Source: Deroplatys truncata (Eukaryota; Arthropoda; Insecta; Mantodea; Mantidae). From it: DNA of 64,000 nucleotides. The first letter of the stretch is position 1, and every line of letters starts with the position of its first letter. The position numbers and the translations under genes are program-made. Location of the stretch: assembly GCA_030765065.1 (NCBI GenBank), contig CM060977.1, positions 133,118,295-133,182,294 of the forward strand. Reading direction: 5' to 3'. The notes beneath the pieces are model-generated. The model had not been told where the DNA came from and did no database searches. It saw nothing but the letters and a program-made list of their open reading frames with translations. Below, one piece after another: positions 11,226-22,400 of the stretch.

Positions 11226-11751
11226 TATTTGTAATTTGTTCAGCCGTCTTTCTTTTTTGTTGGTACTTTTTTTTAATTTACAATATCAAAACAAAATGGT
11301 ACGATATGGATTATGTTTTAAGTCTGTCAACATATCTATAATCTAAAGTGACCTTTTAAAAGGCGCTTCAACTACAATAATAGCATTGCTCAGCATATCC
11401 ATTGGTTGACCTGTTTCAAAGGTGAGAGGTAGCTGTTCACTATAACCAATCAGCGCGAAGCTATTCTTAGGACCCGGGAAGCGCGCTACCCACTTGACAG
11501 TTGTCTGTCACTTCACTTTCGTGCAATGTGCAAGGCGAATCGAGCGGAGCTCTCAGCCGAGCATATAAATTTGTCTTATCTGGAAACATTTAACTTGACT
11601 TGCAACTATTTATTATTTGTAATATTAAACGTTAGTACGCCAATAGTGTTTTCTATGTAGATGTTCGTGTGAATAATTTACACAATCTTAAATCTATAAA
11701 TATTACATAATTTGTCATTCACCTACTGGCTGATTGAAATTAAATTGAGTT
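11226..11751. other. Unassigned DNA with promoter-like motifs
   Basis: Holds an attggtt and a ccaat box (about 11401 and 11446) and a catataaat 150 bp further on, preceded by GC-richer DNA. This could be an element's promoter. I found no phosphorylase first exon downstream of it. Confidence 0.3.
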
Positions 11752-12030
11752 TTATTTATGGTCGCTCTTTAACTACTATGGTCCTTAGCGTCCCATTCTA
11801 TATTGGGCGTGAAAGATCGGTAATTCTACTCAAGAGTCCTCTTTATCAGGCTTGATGATCTTTTACGTGCCGTAAATCTACGACACGGGACCACCGGCTT
11901 TACTTCCTTTCCGAATGAAACCATGCTAAGGATTTTTACGTCCGAAAAAAATCCATCGCCCTCCGCCGGGTTTAAACCCGCAACCTCGGGAACCAGAGAC
12001 TTGCATGGTAACCACTACACCACAGATGGC
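11752..12030 (-). repeat. SINE B, tRNA-derived (copy 2)
   Basis: Full-length minus copy: tail tttatttatggtcgctcttt, body with acgtgccgtaaatctacgac, head ending accactacaccac. B-box-like gggtttaaaccc at about 11970. Confidence 0.85.
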
Positions 12031-12179
12031 AATTGTCTGGCTGACTATAGTAACATAGAATATAATAAATATAATATATATGCAGTTTTGATATTTATTG
12101 TAAAGTATTTTTTCTAAAGTTAAAAGCCATATACAATAAGCATTAAATTGCAAAATCTTCAGATGCGCATGAGGAAAAA

Positions 12180-13000
12180 TCTGATATGTTACACTCACAT
12201 GGCTTTCTCTACTCTTATACAAACTATTTTTACAAACGCGTATTCTCCACATGCTTCATGTTAATCGAGATGTTAATCTTATTGCTAATTTTCTTGTAGA
12301 TGCAAGGGGAATTGGTAGGCTTTAAGCGATAGTCAAATATTTTAAGAGCTGATTGCTATGTGCAGTATTCTGTTCTCTTTGCATTGCCAGGACAAAAAAA
12401 ATGAATCACGAATTCCCATTTGAGAAAAAGTATGTGTTGGTAAATTTAAGGGAATAACAAGCAATATTTCGAAAATGGTTCGCTCAACAAAAAAAGTATG
12501 TGACAAATTGTGTATTTTAACGCGATCTACATTTTTTGTGTAGTAAAATTTTGTCTATCTCTTATGGTTTACCAGTTATGCAAAAGTCGTTCACAATGAA
12601 AAATACTTTTGGAGACATTCCCAGAAATTTTCGAAATATACATTTCATTTGTCATGAAAATATCTTAAAACATATGATATTTTAATAAAAAATCGTTAGA
12701 GCTATTTTTGAGAAAATTAAAATTTTGGAAAACTTTTCCATTTAAAGGGTAATCTGGGGTGGGGGGATTTTCCTGAAAACCTCCGTGTCCCATCTCTGGA
12801 AGATACTGAACCTAAATACCAAGTTTGGTGTTTATCCGACTGTTCGTTTCTGAGTTACGCTGTTCACAGACATGTTTCCAAAAAGGCTTTTTTTGGATTC
12901 AGGGGGCCTCAAAACATGTATTTCCGGTGAAATCTCGGTATCGAATTTTTGTTTGGAATACAATACTTCCCCTACTTACTATACGTAGTAGAGAAAGTAA
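12180..13000 (+). repeat. Family A repeat, copy 6, full length
   Basis: About 821 bp from tctgatatgttacactcaca to cgtagtagagaaagtaa. Lacks the CA tract seen in other copies (a simple cacagacatg at that site). Confidence 0.88.
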
Positions 13001-13047
13001 AAAAGTAGCCAAGTGCCCTTCATTCGATCATATTCGATACTAACATG

Positions 13048-13049
<2 letters not shown>

Positions 13050-13136
<87 letters not shown>
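13050..13136. repeat. (TTA)n microsatellite
   Basis: About 85 bp of uninterrupted tta/att triplets. Confidence 0.95.
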
Positions 13137-14070
13137 GTGTAGGAGGTTGCTATATGTAGAAACTTCGGCAAAATAAGGTCTATGATGTGCCTCCTGCATT
13201 CTTAGTGTAAAACGATTTCACTGGTGTCGCGATAGTCATTAGCAATTTCTTCTTTAGTGTCTTTTATGAATACTTATTGTCATGGACTTTCTAATTAAAA
13301 ACAATTACATTAAATGTAGGGATGGGACCTCGACACTCGGTGGTATCGAGGTATACCTAATACTTTGAGATAAACCTTGGATACTTTTAAAATTTTAAGT
13401 TTTGCATTATTGAAGATTGTTGCAAGAAGGTTGTTGCTTTATGCTAGATAAGGAATGAAAAGAGTCAAGACTTCACGTTATTGCCTTGCACGTGTCCCCG
13501 TAGAGTTGCTGGACTATAGTTCTTGATAGACCTTGACTGAATGTCCTGTGGTGAAGCAATGCACCATTCCATAGACTTGTGTCTAAATAAAAACATGCAA
13601 AACAATGGGAGGGACTTACTCGCGTAATATGCAGCGCTAACCGAGTTGTAAATGAAGCTGATATAGCTGACGCACACTAAATCACGTTTCTGCAATAGCC
13701 TGGCTTGGTGACTCGCTCTTAACCATTACATTTAGCTACTCCGGTAACCAAAATCTGTGAATCCAGCAGAAACAAATCAGAGATAATACAGTGCATGGAA
13801 ATATTTGTTCTTTCCTTCCATAGTTTGTGTTTACGCACTCGGGTCAGGAGCCGTAGCTTAGTTACACCGTAAAAATCCTTTAAAACAAAGTTTTCAGCAC
13901 AAAATGTAGTTACATAAAAAGGGAAGCAAAGAAATTATTATGATTATTATTAACGGCGACTAATAATAGGGGATATTAACCTGTAGCATTATTAAGATAA
14001 AAAAAATCTGGTGTGATAGATTCACATGACTTTCTCAACCCTTTATTTTTATTAGTGGGTATACAAACTA

Positions 14071-15345
14071 CGGAGGGTTGCCCACTTAAGCTCGGATGTT
14101 TTTGCTTATGTTTTTTCATGGCGAGATTCCCTTTCGCCACCTATTGTGTTCAATTTGATTTCCACGGGCTTTAACTATGGCTCTGCAGCACAATTTCCAT
14201 TGAAGGCTGCATCTAAGAACAGCATGGGGGATGTTAGCCCACTGCTCCTGGCAGACTTTCCAGAATCCTTCAATTGTGGTGGGACACCGAAAAGCAAGGC
14301 ACTGTTTCAGCAGACCAAATCCGCAAAAATCCATTGGCGACGCATCTGGTGACTTCACAGGGATCCTTTTAAATGGTATCACATTGACACCCGTTTCCAT
14401 AGTTTTCCAGTGGTGGTAATGTTGGGAAGACCGAGAAGTGTGACTGGATGCTTTATCCATGTGGATACAAACATTTGGGGCATTCTCGTCATACAACCGA
14501 GGAATCTCATCAAAAATTGGGTCCATAACATTCCTCTGATAGTAGGCTGCATTAATTCTTACAGTGTTGGCAACTCTGTGAATGCCGAGTTTCCCGAGAG
14601 CAATAACCTGCAACCACCATGAATCCTTTGGAGAACTCTTCCTTGTTCTTCCGAATAAAGTTCGAGCGCCCTTTTTGGCCCAATTGATGGTAATAAATGG
14701 CTCGTTTTTGTTTTGGTCACCTGGATAAGCCCATGCTTCATCTAAAGAAACCACCCATTGCCATTTTTCACCTGCCAGATAGTGGTCATAGTTTTCTTGC
14801 GTTGATGTGCCGCTCTTTCAAGGCGTGTGCACATGCTTTATGGCGCCGTTCTAGACCCAAATTTGCTGTGTATTATCCGATAGACCATCCCTTTGGATAT
14901 TCCAATGCGGCTGGAAATGCTTCTTTGGGTTGGTGGGTTTTCTCGAGTCACTGTTTCACTCACCTTGGCTACTACTGCTTTAGGTCGTGTTGGTTGCGAC
15001 CTTTTTCTTGCTAGTTTTTTTTCATACTGAGTCTCAGGCGGGAATCCATTTTTATGCAGTTGTGTTATACGCCCCACACACGACTTACTTATGGTAAGAC
15101 CTTTTTGTTTGCAACTTTCCGCTATCATTGAAAGGCTGTAACCGGCATCGGGAAGCCCAACAATGTACCCCTGCCACAAGTCAGCGATTGTTGAAGCCAT
15201 TACGAGTGAACTTTGCCTCAGACTGGCCCAACAGAGAGCTCGCACCCGCAGTGAGCTGATGCAATAATAACCTTAAGCAGTTTGACCAATGACAGAATGG
15301 GAGGGCGATTCAAGTTCGTCCGAGCTTAAGTGGGGCAACCCTCCT
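14071..15345 (-). mobile_element. Tc1/mariner-type element, DD41D spacing, with TA duplications
   Basis: 1275 bp. The terminal inverted repeats ggagggttgcc-cacttaagctcg and ggagggttgccccacttaag are nearly identical, with TA on both sides (14069-14070, 15346-15347). Inserted in family A copy 7. Encodes one transposase on the minus strand, broken by a frameshift. Confidence 0.92.
14116..15245 (-). pseudogene. DD41D Tc1/mariner transposase, frameshifted
   Basis: The N-terminal part, 135 codons (15245-14838), has two helix-turn-helix stretches (GYSLSMIAESCKQKGLTIS; QRSISSRIGISKGMVYRII). After a frame change the catalytic part reads from about 14800 to a stop at 14116: QWVVSLDEAW with the first aspartate, CIHMDKASSHT with the second, and KSPDASPMDFCGFGLLK with the third. 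I count 41 residues between the second and third aspartates, the spacing described for the DD41D (rosa-like) group rather than mariner DD34D or Tc1 DD34E. All three acidic residues are kept, so a single frame change may be the only inactivating lesion; young. Confidence 0.85.
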
Positions 15346-16001
15346 TATTCTTACTAAAGCATATTTTTCTATCTACTACTTTTAATCCAACCAAATAAAC
15401 CTTTGCAAAAATAGTTACATTACACATCTCTTATAAATACAAAGAGAACAGCGATAGTCAAATGTTTAACTGGGCGCTATACGTTGACCTTAAAATTCCA
15501 TGCTGTTTCCATGCAATCGCGAGAAACATCTGAAAATCGATGCGACTTCAAAAGAATGACAAGTATCGAACAATTCGATCCTTTAATAACGCATACCTCA
15601 GAAACGGGTTATACCACAAGAAACTTATTTTAAGTAAACTGTGTTTTAAACAGATTTACATTTTTTTGTGTGGTACGTTTTCATCTGTCGCTTAACGCTT
15701 ATAAATTATACATTCCATCCGAATGAAGACGACTTCCTAGGCTATTTCCAGAAAATTCAAGATATACATGTTATTTGTCATGTAAATATCGTTCACATAT
15801 GGTATTTTACTCAAAATCGCTAGTCAATTTTTAGAAAATCAAAATTTTCCAAAAATGCCCCATGTAAACAGTAGTTGGGGGGATTTTCTTAAATCTTCGT
15901 GTAGCATCCTTGGAAGATACTAAACTCAAATACCAAGTTTGGTATTTATCCGCCTTTTCGTTTTTGAGCTACGCTGTTCACAAACACACACACACACACA
16001 C

Positions 16002-16039
<38 letters not shown>

Positions 16040-16257
16040 GTGTGTTTTAAAAAATGCTTTATTTGGATTCAGGGCGCCTTCTAAACATGTATTTGCGGTG
16101 AAATTTCGGTATCGAATTTTTGGGTGAAATGCAATACTTCCCCCTACTTACTATACGCAGTAGAGAAAATAAAAATTGCTGCCAATTGGAGAATGTCAAA
16201 CAGGAACAATTTCGGCATTAGCATACAATACAAAATTGTCTACATGCGTTTATAAAT

Positions 16258-16551
16258 TAAATTGACTTTTATTCATGGACGCTCTTTAACTGCTGTGGTC
16301 CTTAGCGTCCCATTCTATATTGGGCGTGAAAGACCGGTAATTTTGCTCAGAGGCCTCTTTATCAGGCTTGAGGTTCTTTTACGTGCCGTAAATCTACGAC
16401 ACGGGACCACCGGCTTTACTTCCCTTCCGAAGGAAGCCATGCTAAGGATTTTTACGCCCGAAAAAAATCCATCGCCCTCCGCCGGGTTTGAACCCGCGAC
16501 CTCGGGAACTGGAGGCTAGCATGGTAACCACTACACCACGGAGAACGACAC
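16258..16551 (-). repeat. SINE B, tRNA-derived (copy 3)
   Basis: Full length, from attgacttttattcatggac to accactacaccacggag. Intact B-box gggtttgaaccc in the minus orientation. Confidence 0.88.
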
Positions 16552-17006
16552 ATGCGTTTATATAACTAATAAGAACATAATTCAATAAATAAGATATCAC
16601 CTTTGCATTTTTTTTCTATAAAATGAGTATCTAGTATTGGTCAAAAATCAGTATCGAGTATCGAGAAATAGTGGTATTGCCCCATCACTAATTAAATGAT
16701 ATTTTCAGAAATATCAAAGAGGAATACGGAATAAACATAGATGGTTCGAAATTTTCTAACCTGTGCTTCACAAACGACATAGTTATGGCAACAGCAGAAC
16801 TACAGGCCTTTATAACAGAAGTAAATGAACTCAGTACCAAAGTAGGACTCTATATGAACGCCAGAAAGACAAAACTAAACAAATGTCAGAGAGAAAGACA
16901 TCGCAATAATGCAATCTGAACCACTGGAATATGTGCAGGAAATAATTTACCTGGGACAAACAATCTCCTTCAAGAAAAGTGTAACCAATGAAATTACGAG
17001 GAGATT

Positions 17007-17243
17007 GCGTCCCATTCTATATTGCGTGAAAGACCGGTAATTTTGCTCAGAGGCCGCTTTGTCAGGCTTGAGGTTCTTTTACATGCCGTAAATCTAGGAC
17101 ACGGAACCACCGGCTTTACTTCCCTTCCGAAGGAAGCCATGCTAAGGAGTTTTACGCCTGAAAAAATCCATCGCCCTCCGTGGGGTTTGAACCCGCGACT
17201 TCGGGCTAGCATGGTAACCACTACACTACGAAGGACGACAACC
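17007..17243 (-). repeat. SINE B, tRNA-derived (copy 4, tail truncated)
   Basis: Begins at tgcgtcccattctatattgc without the usual tail and ends accactacactacg. Inserted in the LINE fragment. Confidence 0.85.
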
Positions 17244-17451
17244 CCAACCGATGGACCCACAGGTTAATGACATAGGAGCCGAGGACAGGACGAAGAAAAG
17301 TAGGCGGTTCAGAGCACAAGATGGTCAGACGAGCTCAAGAAGAATTTCGGCAGCAGATGGATTACAGTAGTAAAAGACAGAGGGAGATGGCAATTACTGG
17401 TCAAGGCAGAAACGCAGGACATCAATACAAGAATGCGTCAGCCAAAGTAGC

Positions 17452-17645
17452 AAGAGACAACAGGAGAAAAGAAAGTGAAGGACTACAGAAACAGCACATG
17501 AACAAAACGTGGAGGACTAAAGGATCATTGTATAGTGTTGAAGTCAGCGAAACTAACAAGAGACGAACAGGAGAAAAGAAAAGTGAAGGACTAAAGAACC
17601 AGCATATGAACCAACAGTGAAGGACTAAAGAATCAGTGTATAGTC
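17452..17645. repeat. Imperfect tandem duplication of about 105 bp
   Basis: The sequences acaggagaaaagaaagtgaa (17460) and acaggagaaaagaaaagtga (17566), with the following ggactaaagrat-cagtgtatagt, are repeated once at a ~105-bp interval. Confidence 0.65.
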
Positions 17646-17721
17646 TTAGACAAAATTCCAAATGAATGAGAATACGATTAACCATTTAATTTAAGCATTA
17701 CCTAATACGGGGGGGGTGGAT

Positions 17722-17801
17722 ATCTATGATAAATTCACATGGCTTTCTCTACCCATGATTACCTTGTGTAGCTTCTACAAACTGTTCTTACAAAAAGTTT
17801 A
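17722..17801 (+). repeat. Family A fragment (left end)
   Basis: Sequence attcacatggctttctctac continuing to caaactgttcttac matches the left end of the divergent family A copies 7 and 12. It sits head to tail-end with copy 8. Confidence 0.6.
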
Positions 17802-18524
17802 TTACTTTCTCTACTACGTATAGTACTGTGTGTCTGTGAACAGCATAACTCCGAAACGAACAGTCGGATAAACACCAAACTTGATATCTAGGTTCAATAT
17901 CTTCCAGAGATGCGACACGAAGGTTTTCAAGAAAATCCCCCACCCCAGATTACCCCTTACATGGAATATTTTTCGAAAATTTTAATTTTTTCAAAAGTGG
18001 CTCTAACGATTTTTGTTTAAAATATCATATATTTAAGATACTTTCATGACAAATAAAATGTATATCCTGAATTTTCTGGGAATGTCTCCAAAAGTATTCT
18101 TCATTGTGAACGACTTTTGCATAACTAGTAAACCATAAGAGATGGACAAAATTTTACTACACAAAAAAATGTAGATCGCATTAAAATACACAATTTGTCA
18201 TATACATGTTTGTTGTTGAGTGAACCATTTTTTAGATATTGCTTGTTATTCCCTTAAATTTTCCAATACTTATACTTTTTTTCAAATGGGAATTCGTTAT
18301 TTATTTATTTTGTCGTGGTAATGCAAAGATAATGGAATACTACACATAGCAACCAGCTCTTAAAATATTTGACTATCGCTTAAAGCCTACGAATTCCCCT
18401 TGCATCTACAAGAAAATTAACAATAAGATTAACATCTCGATTAACATGAAGCATATGGAGAATAAGCGTTTGTAAAAATAGTTTGTACAAGAGTAGAGAA
18501 AGTCATGTGAGTGTAACACATCAG
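17802..18524 (-). repeat. Family A repeat, copy 8, with internal deletion
   Basis: Starts ttactttctctactacgtat and ends gtgagtgtaacacatcag. The part between the near-palindrome and the CA site is missing, so that tagtactgtgtgtctgtgaa is joined directly. Confidence 0.85.
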
Positions 18525-18985
18525 TTTTGTTTTCTATGTACTTCGTGTTAATCGAGATAAACTCTTAAACATTTTGCTGTAGGTATGTACAAGAGGGATA
18601 GAGGAAACCGAAGAGATGTTTAAAAGCGGTCGCTATATGCTGGCTTCGAAGTTCTTCCTTGACATCGTGAGAAACTGAATGACATGACTTCAAATATAAG
18701 TTAACATCTTTTATTGTTTATAAAAAATCCTTTACAAAAATGAAAGATTTCGCAACATGGAAGTGTCTTCGTTCACAAGTGAAACTCTTGCTTTCCTTGC
18801 ACTATTCTTTAAATGTAATATATTCCTTCTGATACTGCTGTCGAGATTTTGCTTGCAGCGTCTCCGATGCGCTGTCTCTGGCTCGGATTGGAATTTCCTC
18901 GGGATTTACACCCATATTTTCAGTCACAAGCTGCTTGTTTAGAAACGAGCGCTCAGAATAAGCACCGTCTTCTACATCCGCTTCT
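18525..18985. other. Unassigned DNA with a 66-codon minus-strand open frame
   Basis: On the minus strand 19002-18802 reads 66 codons (MTVTIREADVEDGAYSERSF ... QYQKEYITFKE), polar and with coding-like composition, no domain recognised. It may be a transposon or processed-gene fragment. Confidence 0.25.
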
Positions 18986-18989
18986 CGTA

Positions 18990-19700
18990 TTGTTACAGTC
19001 AACGCTTCCTATATAGGAATCCCCGCTGCAGACAGACCAACCTTCACCTATCGGGGCCAAAGGATAGGGTGGGGGAATTCCATGCGCTATTTAGGTGTCA
19101 CCCTAGATAAAGGCCTAACCTTTCGTGAACACGTGCAGGGAACAACGAACAGGGCTAAGGGGGCGGTAGCTGCCTTATACCCGGTTCTAGCTTCCAACAT
19201 ACCGGGTTCACTTAAAGTTACGCCTTTACAAAGCTCTTATATTACCTCTGATGCTATACGCCTGTGAGGTGTGGGGCATGGCAGCAGATTCCTGGCTTCT
19301 CTGGCTTCAGCGGATTCAGAATAGGGGACTTCGGTCCATCTATTCTGTCTGTCGTCGCTTTCCAGTCAGGCTAGTACACGAGATCTCGGCCCTACCATAT
19401 GTGGAGGATGTGATTAGACACCGGGCAACACAATTTTACGGCAAATTGATTTACCATGAGAACGCCCTTGTCAGATCCCTGGGGGACTACTTACCTCAAG
19501 AACGTCAATACAGACGCTACTGGGTTCCTCGCATGGCTTGCGGGCACCCCCGGTAACGAAGGCTTTAAACCTGCCAACAGCAAAAACATGCTGTCACTAA
19601 GTACTCCTCCCCCCCTATGGGAGTGGTCAACAAAATTCCAACAATCAAAATTTAAACAAAAATAAACATCAGCGGACCAGGGCACTGCCGCTGCTTCTGA
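18990..19700 (+). pseudogene. LINE fragment, C-terminal reverse transcriptase region
   Basis: Reads SMRYLGVTLDKGLTFREHV and NRAKGAVAALYPVLAS, the start of the post-RT thumb region, then after a frame change LLYACEVWGMAADSWLLWLQ with QNRGLRSIY and WVPRMAC. This is the ending typical of Jockey/R1-type ORF2. 5' truncated and frameshifted near 19245. Confidence 0.82.
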
Positions 19701-20128
19701 AAAGGCAGCCACTGAGGAGCCTATAAAAACATAAGAGCTACCTCCCATCACACCCCTAACTTCAACAGAAAACCGTCACCCTACAACAACCCATCCTACC
19801 TATGGTAAAGCCCTTCCAAGGGTAGGTACATAGCAAACTTACTTAGGTTCACCACGAGCCTACCAGATAGACTCCACTCCACTCCTATATAGGATGCATT
19901 GGTGTCGTTCATAGCCTAGGATTCAGGCGGCTGTGAGTTTGTCAGCAAATGACTGACTATGCCTTTTACGTTTATACAGTACCTATATTACATTTTATTT
20001 GTTTTATTTGATATAATGCACCACGTACGCAAACGGTTTAGCAGACTCATCCAGTATTTCGTCGAATATTAATTCGTCCGCTAAGATCTTATTTTGCGTA
20101 CTTGATACATAAATAGCTATTACTGATA
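19701..20128. other. Probable LINE 3' flank, otherwise unassigned
   Basis: No coding signal; may contain the untranslated end of the preceding LINE. Confidence 0.35.
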
Positions 20129-20136
20129 GCCTAGGG

Positions 20137-20290
20137 CAAGGGTGGCGAAAACGACTTCCTTCCGCGAGTCACCAAATATGCAACACGCACTGCATCACTC
20201 ACAGCACGTGTAAAACAAAGGGACGGTTGCAGAGAGGGAACGGCGCCTGCGAGTCAAAATAACTCGCGAAGCACTTTTTCGCCACCTCTG
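20137..20290. mobile_element. 154-bp hAT-type MITE with perfect 8-bp target duplication
   Basis: Terminal inverted repeats caagggtggcgaaaa and (inverted) cagaggtggcgaaaaa. Flanks are identical, gcctaggg at 20129-20136 and 20291-20298. Too short to code. Confidence 0.93.
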
Positions 20291-20392
20291 GCCTAGGGGA
20301 TAGAAAGTATTGCGTTCAACCCAAAATTCAATATCTAGACTTTACAGCAAATGCCGGTTTTGTTACGGTCGCCTAATCCAGAAAAGAATTTG

Positions 20393-20638
20393 TTTTTATT
20401 TATTTATTTATGGACTCTTTAACCGATGTGGCCCTTAGCGCCCTATTCTCTTTTAGACGTGAATGACCGGTAATTTTGCTCAGTCCTCTTTATCAGGCTT
20501 GAGGTTCTTTTGTGCCGTAAATCTAGACACGGGACCACCGGTTTTACTTCCTTTCCGAAGGAAGCCATGCTAAGGATTGAACCCGCGACCTCAGGAACTA
20601 GAGGTTAGCATAGCAACCATTACACCACGGAGGACGAC
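20393..20638 (-). repeat. SINE B, tRNA-derived (copy 5)
   Basis: From tttatttatttatttatgga to accattacaccacggagg, followed by a head-side A-run. The segment around the B-box is shortened. Confidence 0.85.
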
Positions 20639-20899
20639 AGAAAAAAAAAAGAAAGAAAGGTAGTAAAATATCCTTTGGTCTGTGGACATCATGCCATTAA
20701 AAACAAAAAGTCCGAATAAACACCAAGTTTCGTGCTTGAGACAGGGATGAGTCGTGCCCTTAATGGTGTGATGGAAATTTTCAAGGGATTTTTCCCGCCT
20801 CTAAAGCAGTTTATGGGACGTATTTTGCATGTTCATATTTTCTAAAAAATGTCTAAAAGTTTAATATTTTAAAATGATAAACAACATTTATTATTATTT

Positions 20900-22400
20900 T
20901 TATTATTATTTCGATCTCACTATTAAAGTTTACAGTAATAGGCTTTGTCACATACAGTTTGTTACAAGCTGTTTATAGATGTGTTAAAACAAAAAGGAGT
21001 AAAAAGGTTTTCTTTCCAGTCAACTGTACAATTTTCTTTTTAATGCAGTCAAGGAGACAAAAATGCATGTGAATTGGGAGCTTATTGAAAATTTTAATAC
21101 CCAGCACTTTATAACAGCTTTAGCTAGTCAACAATTTGGTAGTTCAATAAATGATTGTGTATTACATTTCTAGAACTAGCATCACTGAAATGTTTCTTAA
21201 TATTATAAAGTACCTCATATAAATACAGATTTCCAATAGTCAGAGTACCACTTTGGAATATGAGCTCTAAAAATTGATGTCATTTTTTTTTTAATTTTGT
21301 ACATTCATAAGCATTTGCCAGAAAAATTAAGCCAGAGATACCTGAAGACACTTTGAAAAAAAGCAAATATGTAGTACAAACATAATCTAGCTGACACATT
21401 TCATTCAGTGTTTTATCAGATATGTAACCCATGACATATTGTATTGTATTGTTTTATTGTGCTAAGAGATATTTGGAACCAGTGCTGGCATTGTATGTTC
21501 AGCTGATAAGCTTGCATAAAAAATTTCTTATATTTGCAGAGTTGTATCATCGGAATATAGGAGTAACTTTGAGAGAGCACTGAACAGTTTTGGGATGCCA
21601 TTTATCATAATGATAAAAGGAAAAGGGTTAAGTATGGAACCTTGTGATACTCCCTTGAAACCACTTCAAGATTTATCTTACACCATTCAATTACACAGTT
21701 TGTATTCTTCCTTCTTGATGAGATTTTAGGAGGTTGTTCTTTTTTGGCATTTCAAATTTTGCAAGTCAAATTTTTTGGTTTATGTAATTAAATGCTTTGC
21801 TTAGATCACAAAGAATTGCTATAGAGTTAGCAGTTATTGCCATTTTCATAAGCATTATAAACTGTTTAAGCAAGGAGTTAACTGCATCTGTGATGCACCT
21901 GCCTGTATGTAAACTGAATTGTTGATCTGCAAGCAGATTACTAGTTTAAAATAGTTTTATAACTGACGTTTTATCAATGATTCAAAACTTTTTGCTAAAA
22001 ATTGGATTTAAGGAAATTGATGATAGCTGGCAGGTGCAACCACCCTTTTTATAGATTGGTAACCTTCAGCATATTTGAACACTCCCTGTTGAATACAGTC
22101 TATGCAGTGCAGTTTCAATGAAACTGAATATAACCACTAATTTCTTTTAGTAAGTTTGATGACGCATTATAATAATCCCTACTCTTAGTGTTTTTGAGAT
22201 TCCATGGTGCCTCATAGACCTGCTTGTATGATACTTCTAACAGAGCATATCTACCTGCTCAAAAAGGTGCAGTGCTTCAATAGAACAGATGCAATATCCA
22301 TTACATATTTTATAAAGAACCTATTCAGGATGCAAATCAGCCAAGTAATTGTTGTATGTGTTTTTGCTACAGAAGTTATTACAGACCAAGCTGCTCTGCT
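20900..22400 (-). pseudogene. Decayed LINE reverse transcriptase
   Basis: On the minus strand, in descending coordinates: LCDLSKAFNYIN at about 21817-21780 (RT domain A), VSQGSILNP at about 21655-21627 (domain B) and LLYSDDTTLQI at about 21563-21533 (catalytic YADD box with Ser for Ala). They fall in different frames with stops between them. The exact ends are not visible. Confidence 0.75.

Larger units (their letters stand above)
14007..16172 (+). repeat. Family A repeat, copy 7, split by a mariner insertion
   Basis: Left part 14007-14070 starts tctggtgtgatagattcaca; right part resumes at 15346 and ends gtagagaaaataa at 16172. It belongs to the divergent subfamily of copies 3 and 4. A (CA)n tract of about 55 bp lies at 15983-16037. 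Confidence 0.82.
13317..16690. mobile_element. hAT-like DNA transposon, non-autonomous, host of nested insertions
   Basis: The ends tagggatgggac and (inverted) tagtgatggggc form imperfect terminal inverted repeats continuing into ggtat and tcgag sequence. Both sides carry the identical 8-bp target duplication attaaatg (13309-13316 and 16691-16698), the hAT hallmark. The interior has no hAT transposase; it contains a family A copy (14007-16172), a mariner inside that (14071-15345) and a SINE B (16258-16551). Removing these leaves about 900 bp of element. Confidence 0.82.
16699..17690 (+). pseudogene. LINE reverse transcriptase fragment, split by a SINE
   Basis: 16699-17006 reads an RTE-like RT stretch: FTNDIVMATAELQAF in place of the FADDIV catalytic motif, then VNELSTKVGLYMNARKTKLN and EYVQEIIYLGQTISFK. 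A SINE B interrupts it, and downstream 17250-17420 continues with a tail of WTHRL- and EEFRQQMDY-like wording. The catalytic A-D is replaced by T-N and frames shift, so dead. Confidence 0.7.

Noticed and set aside
11440..11600. GlyP promoter and first exon
   Set aside because: CCAAT and TATA-like motifs are present, but no sequence coding for the phosphorylase N-terminus follows.
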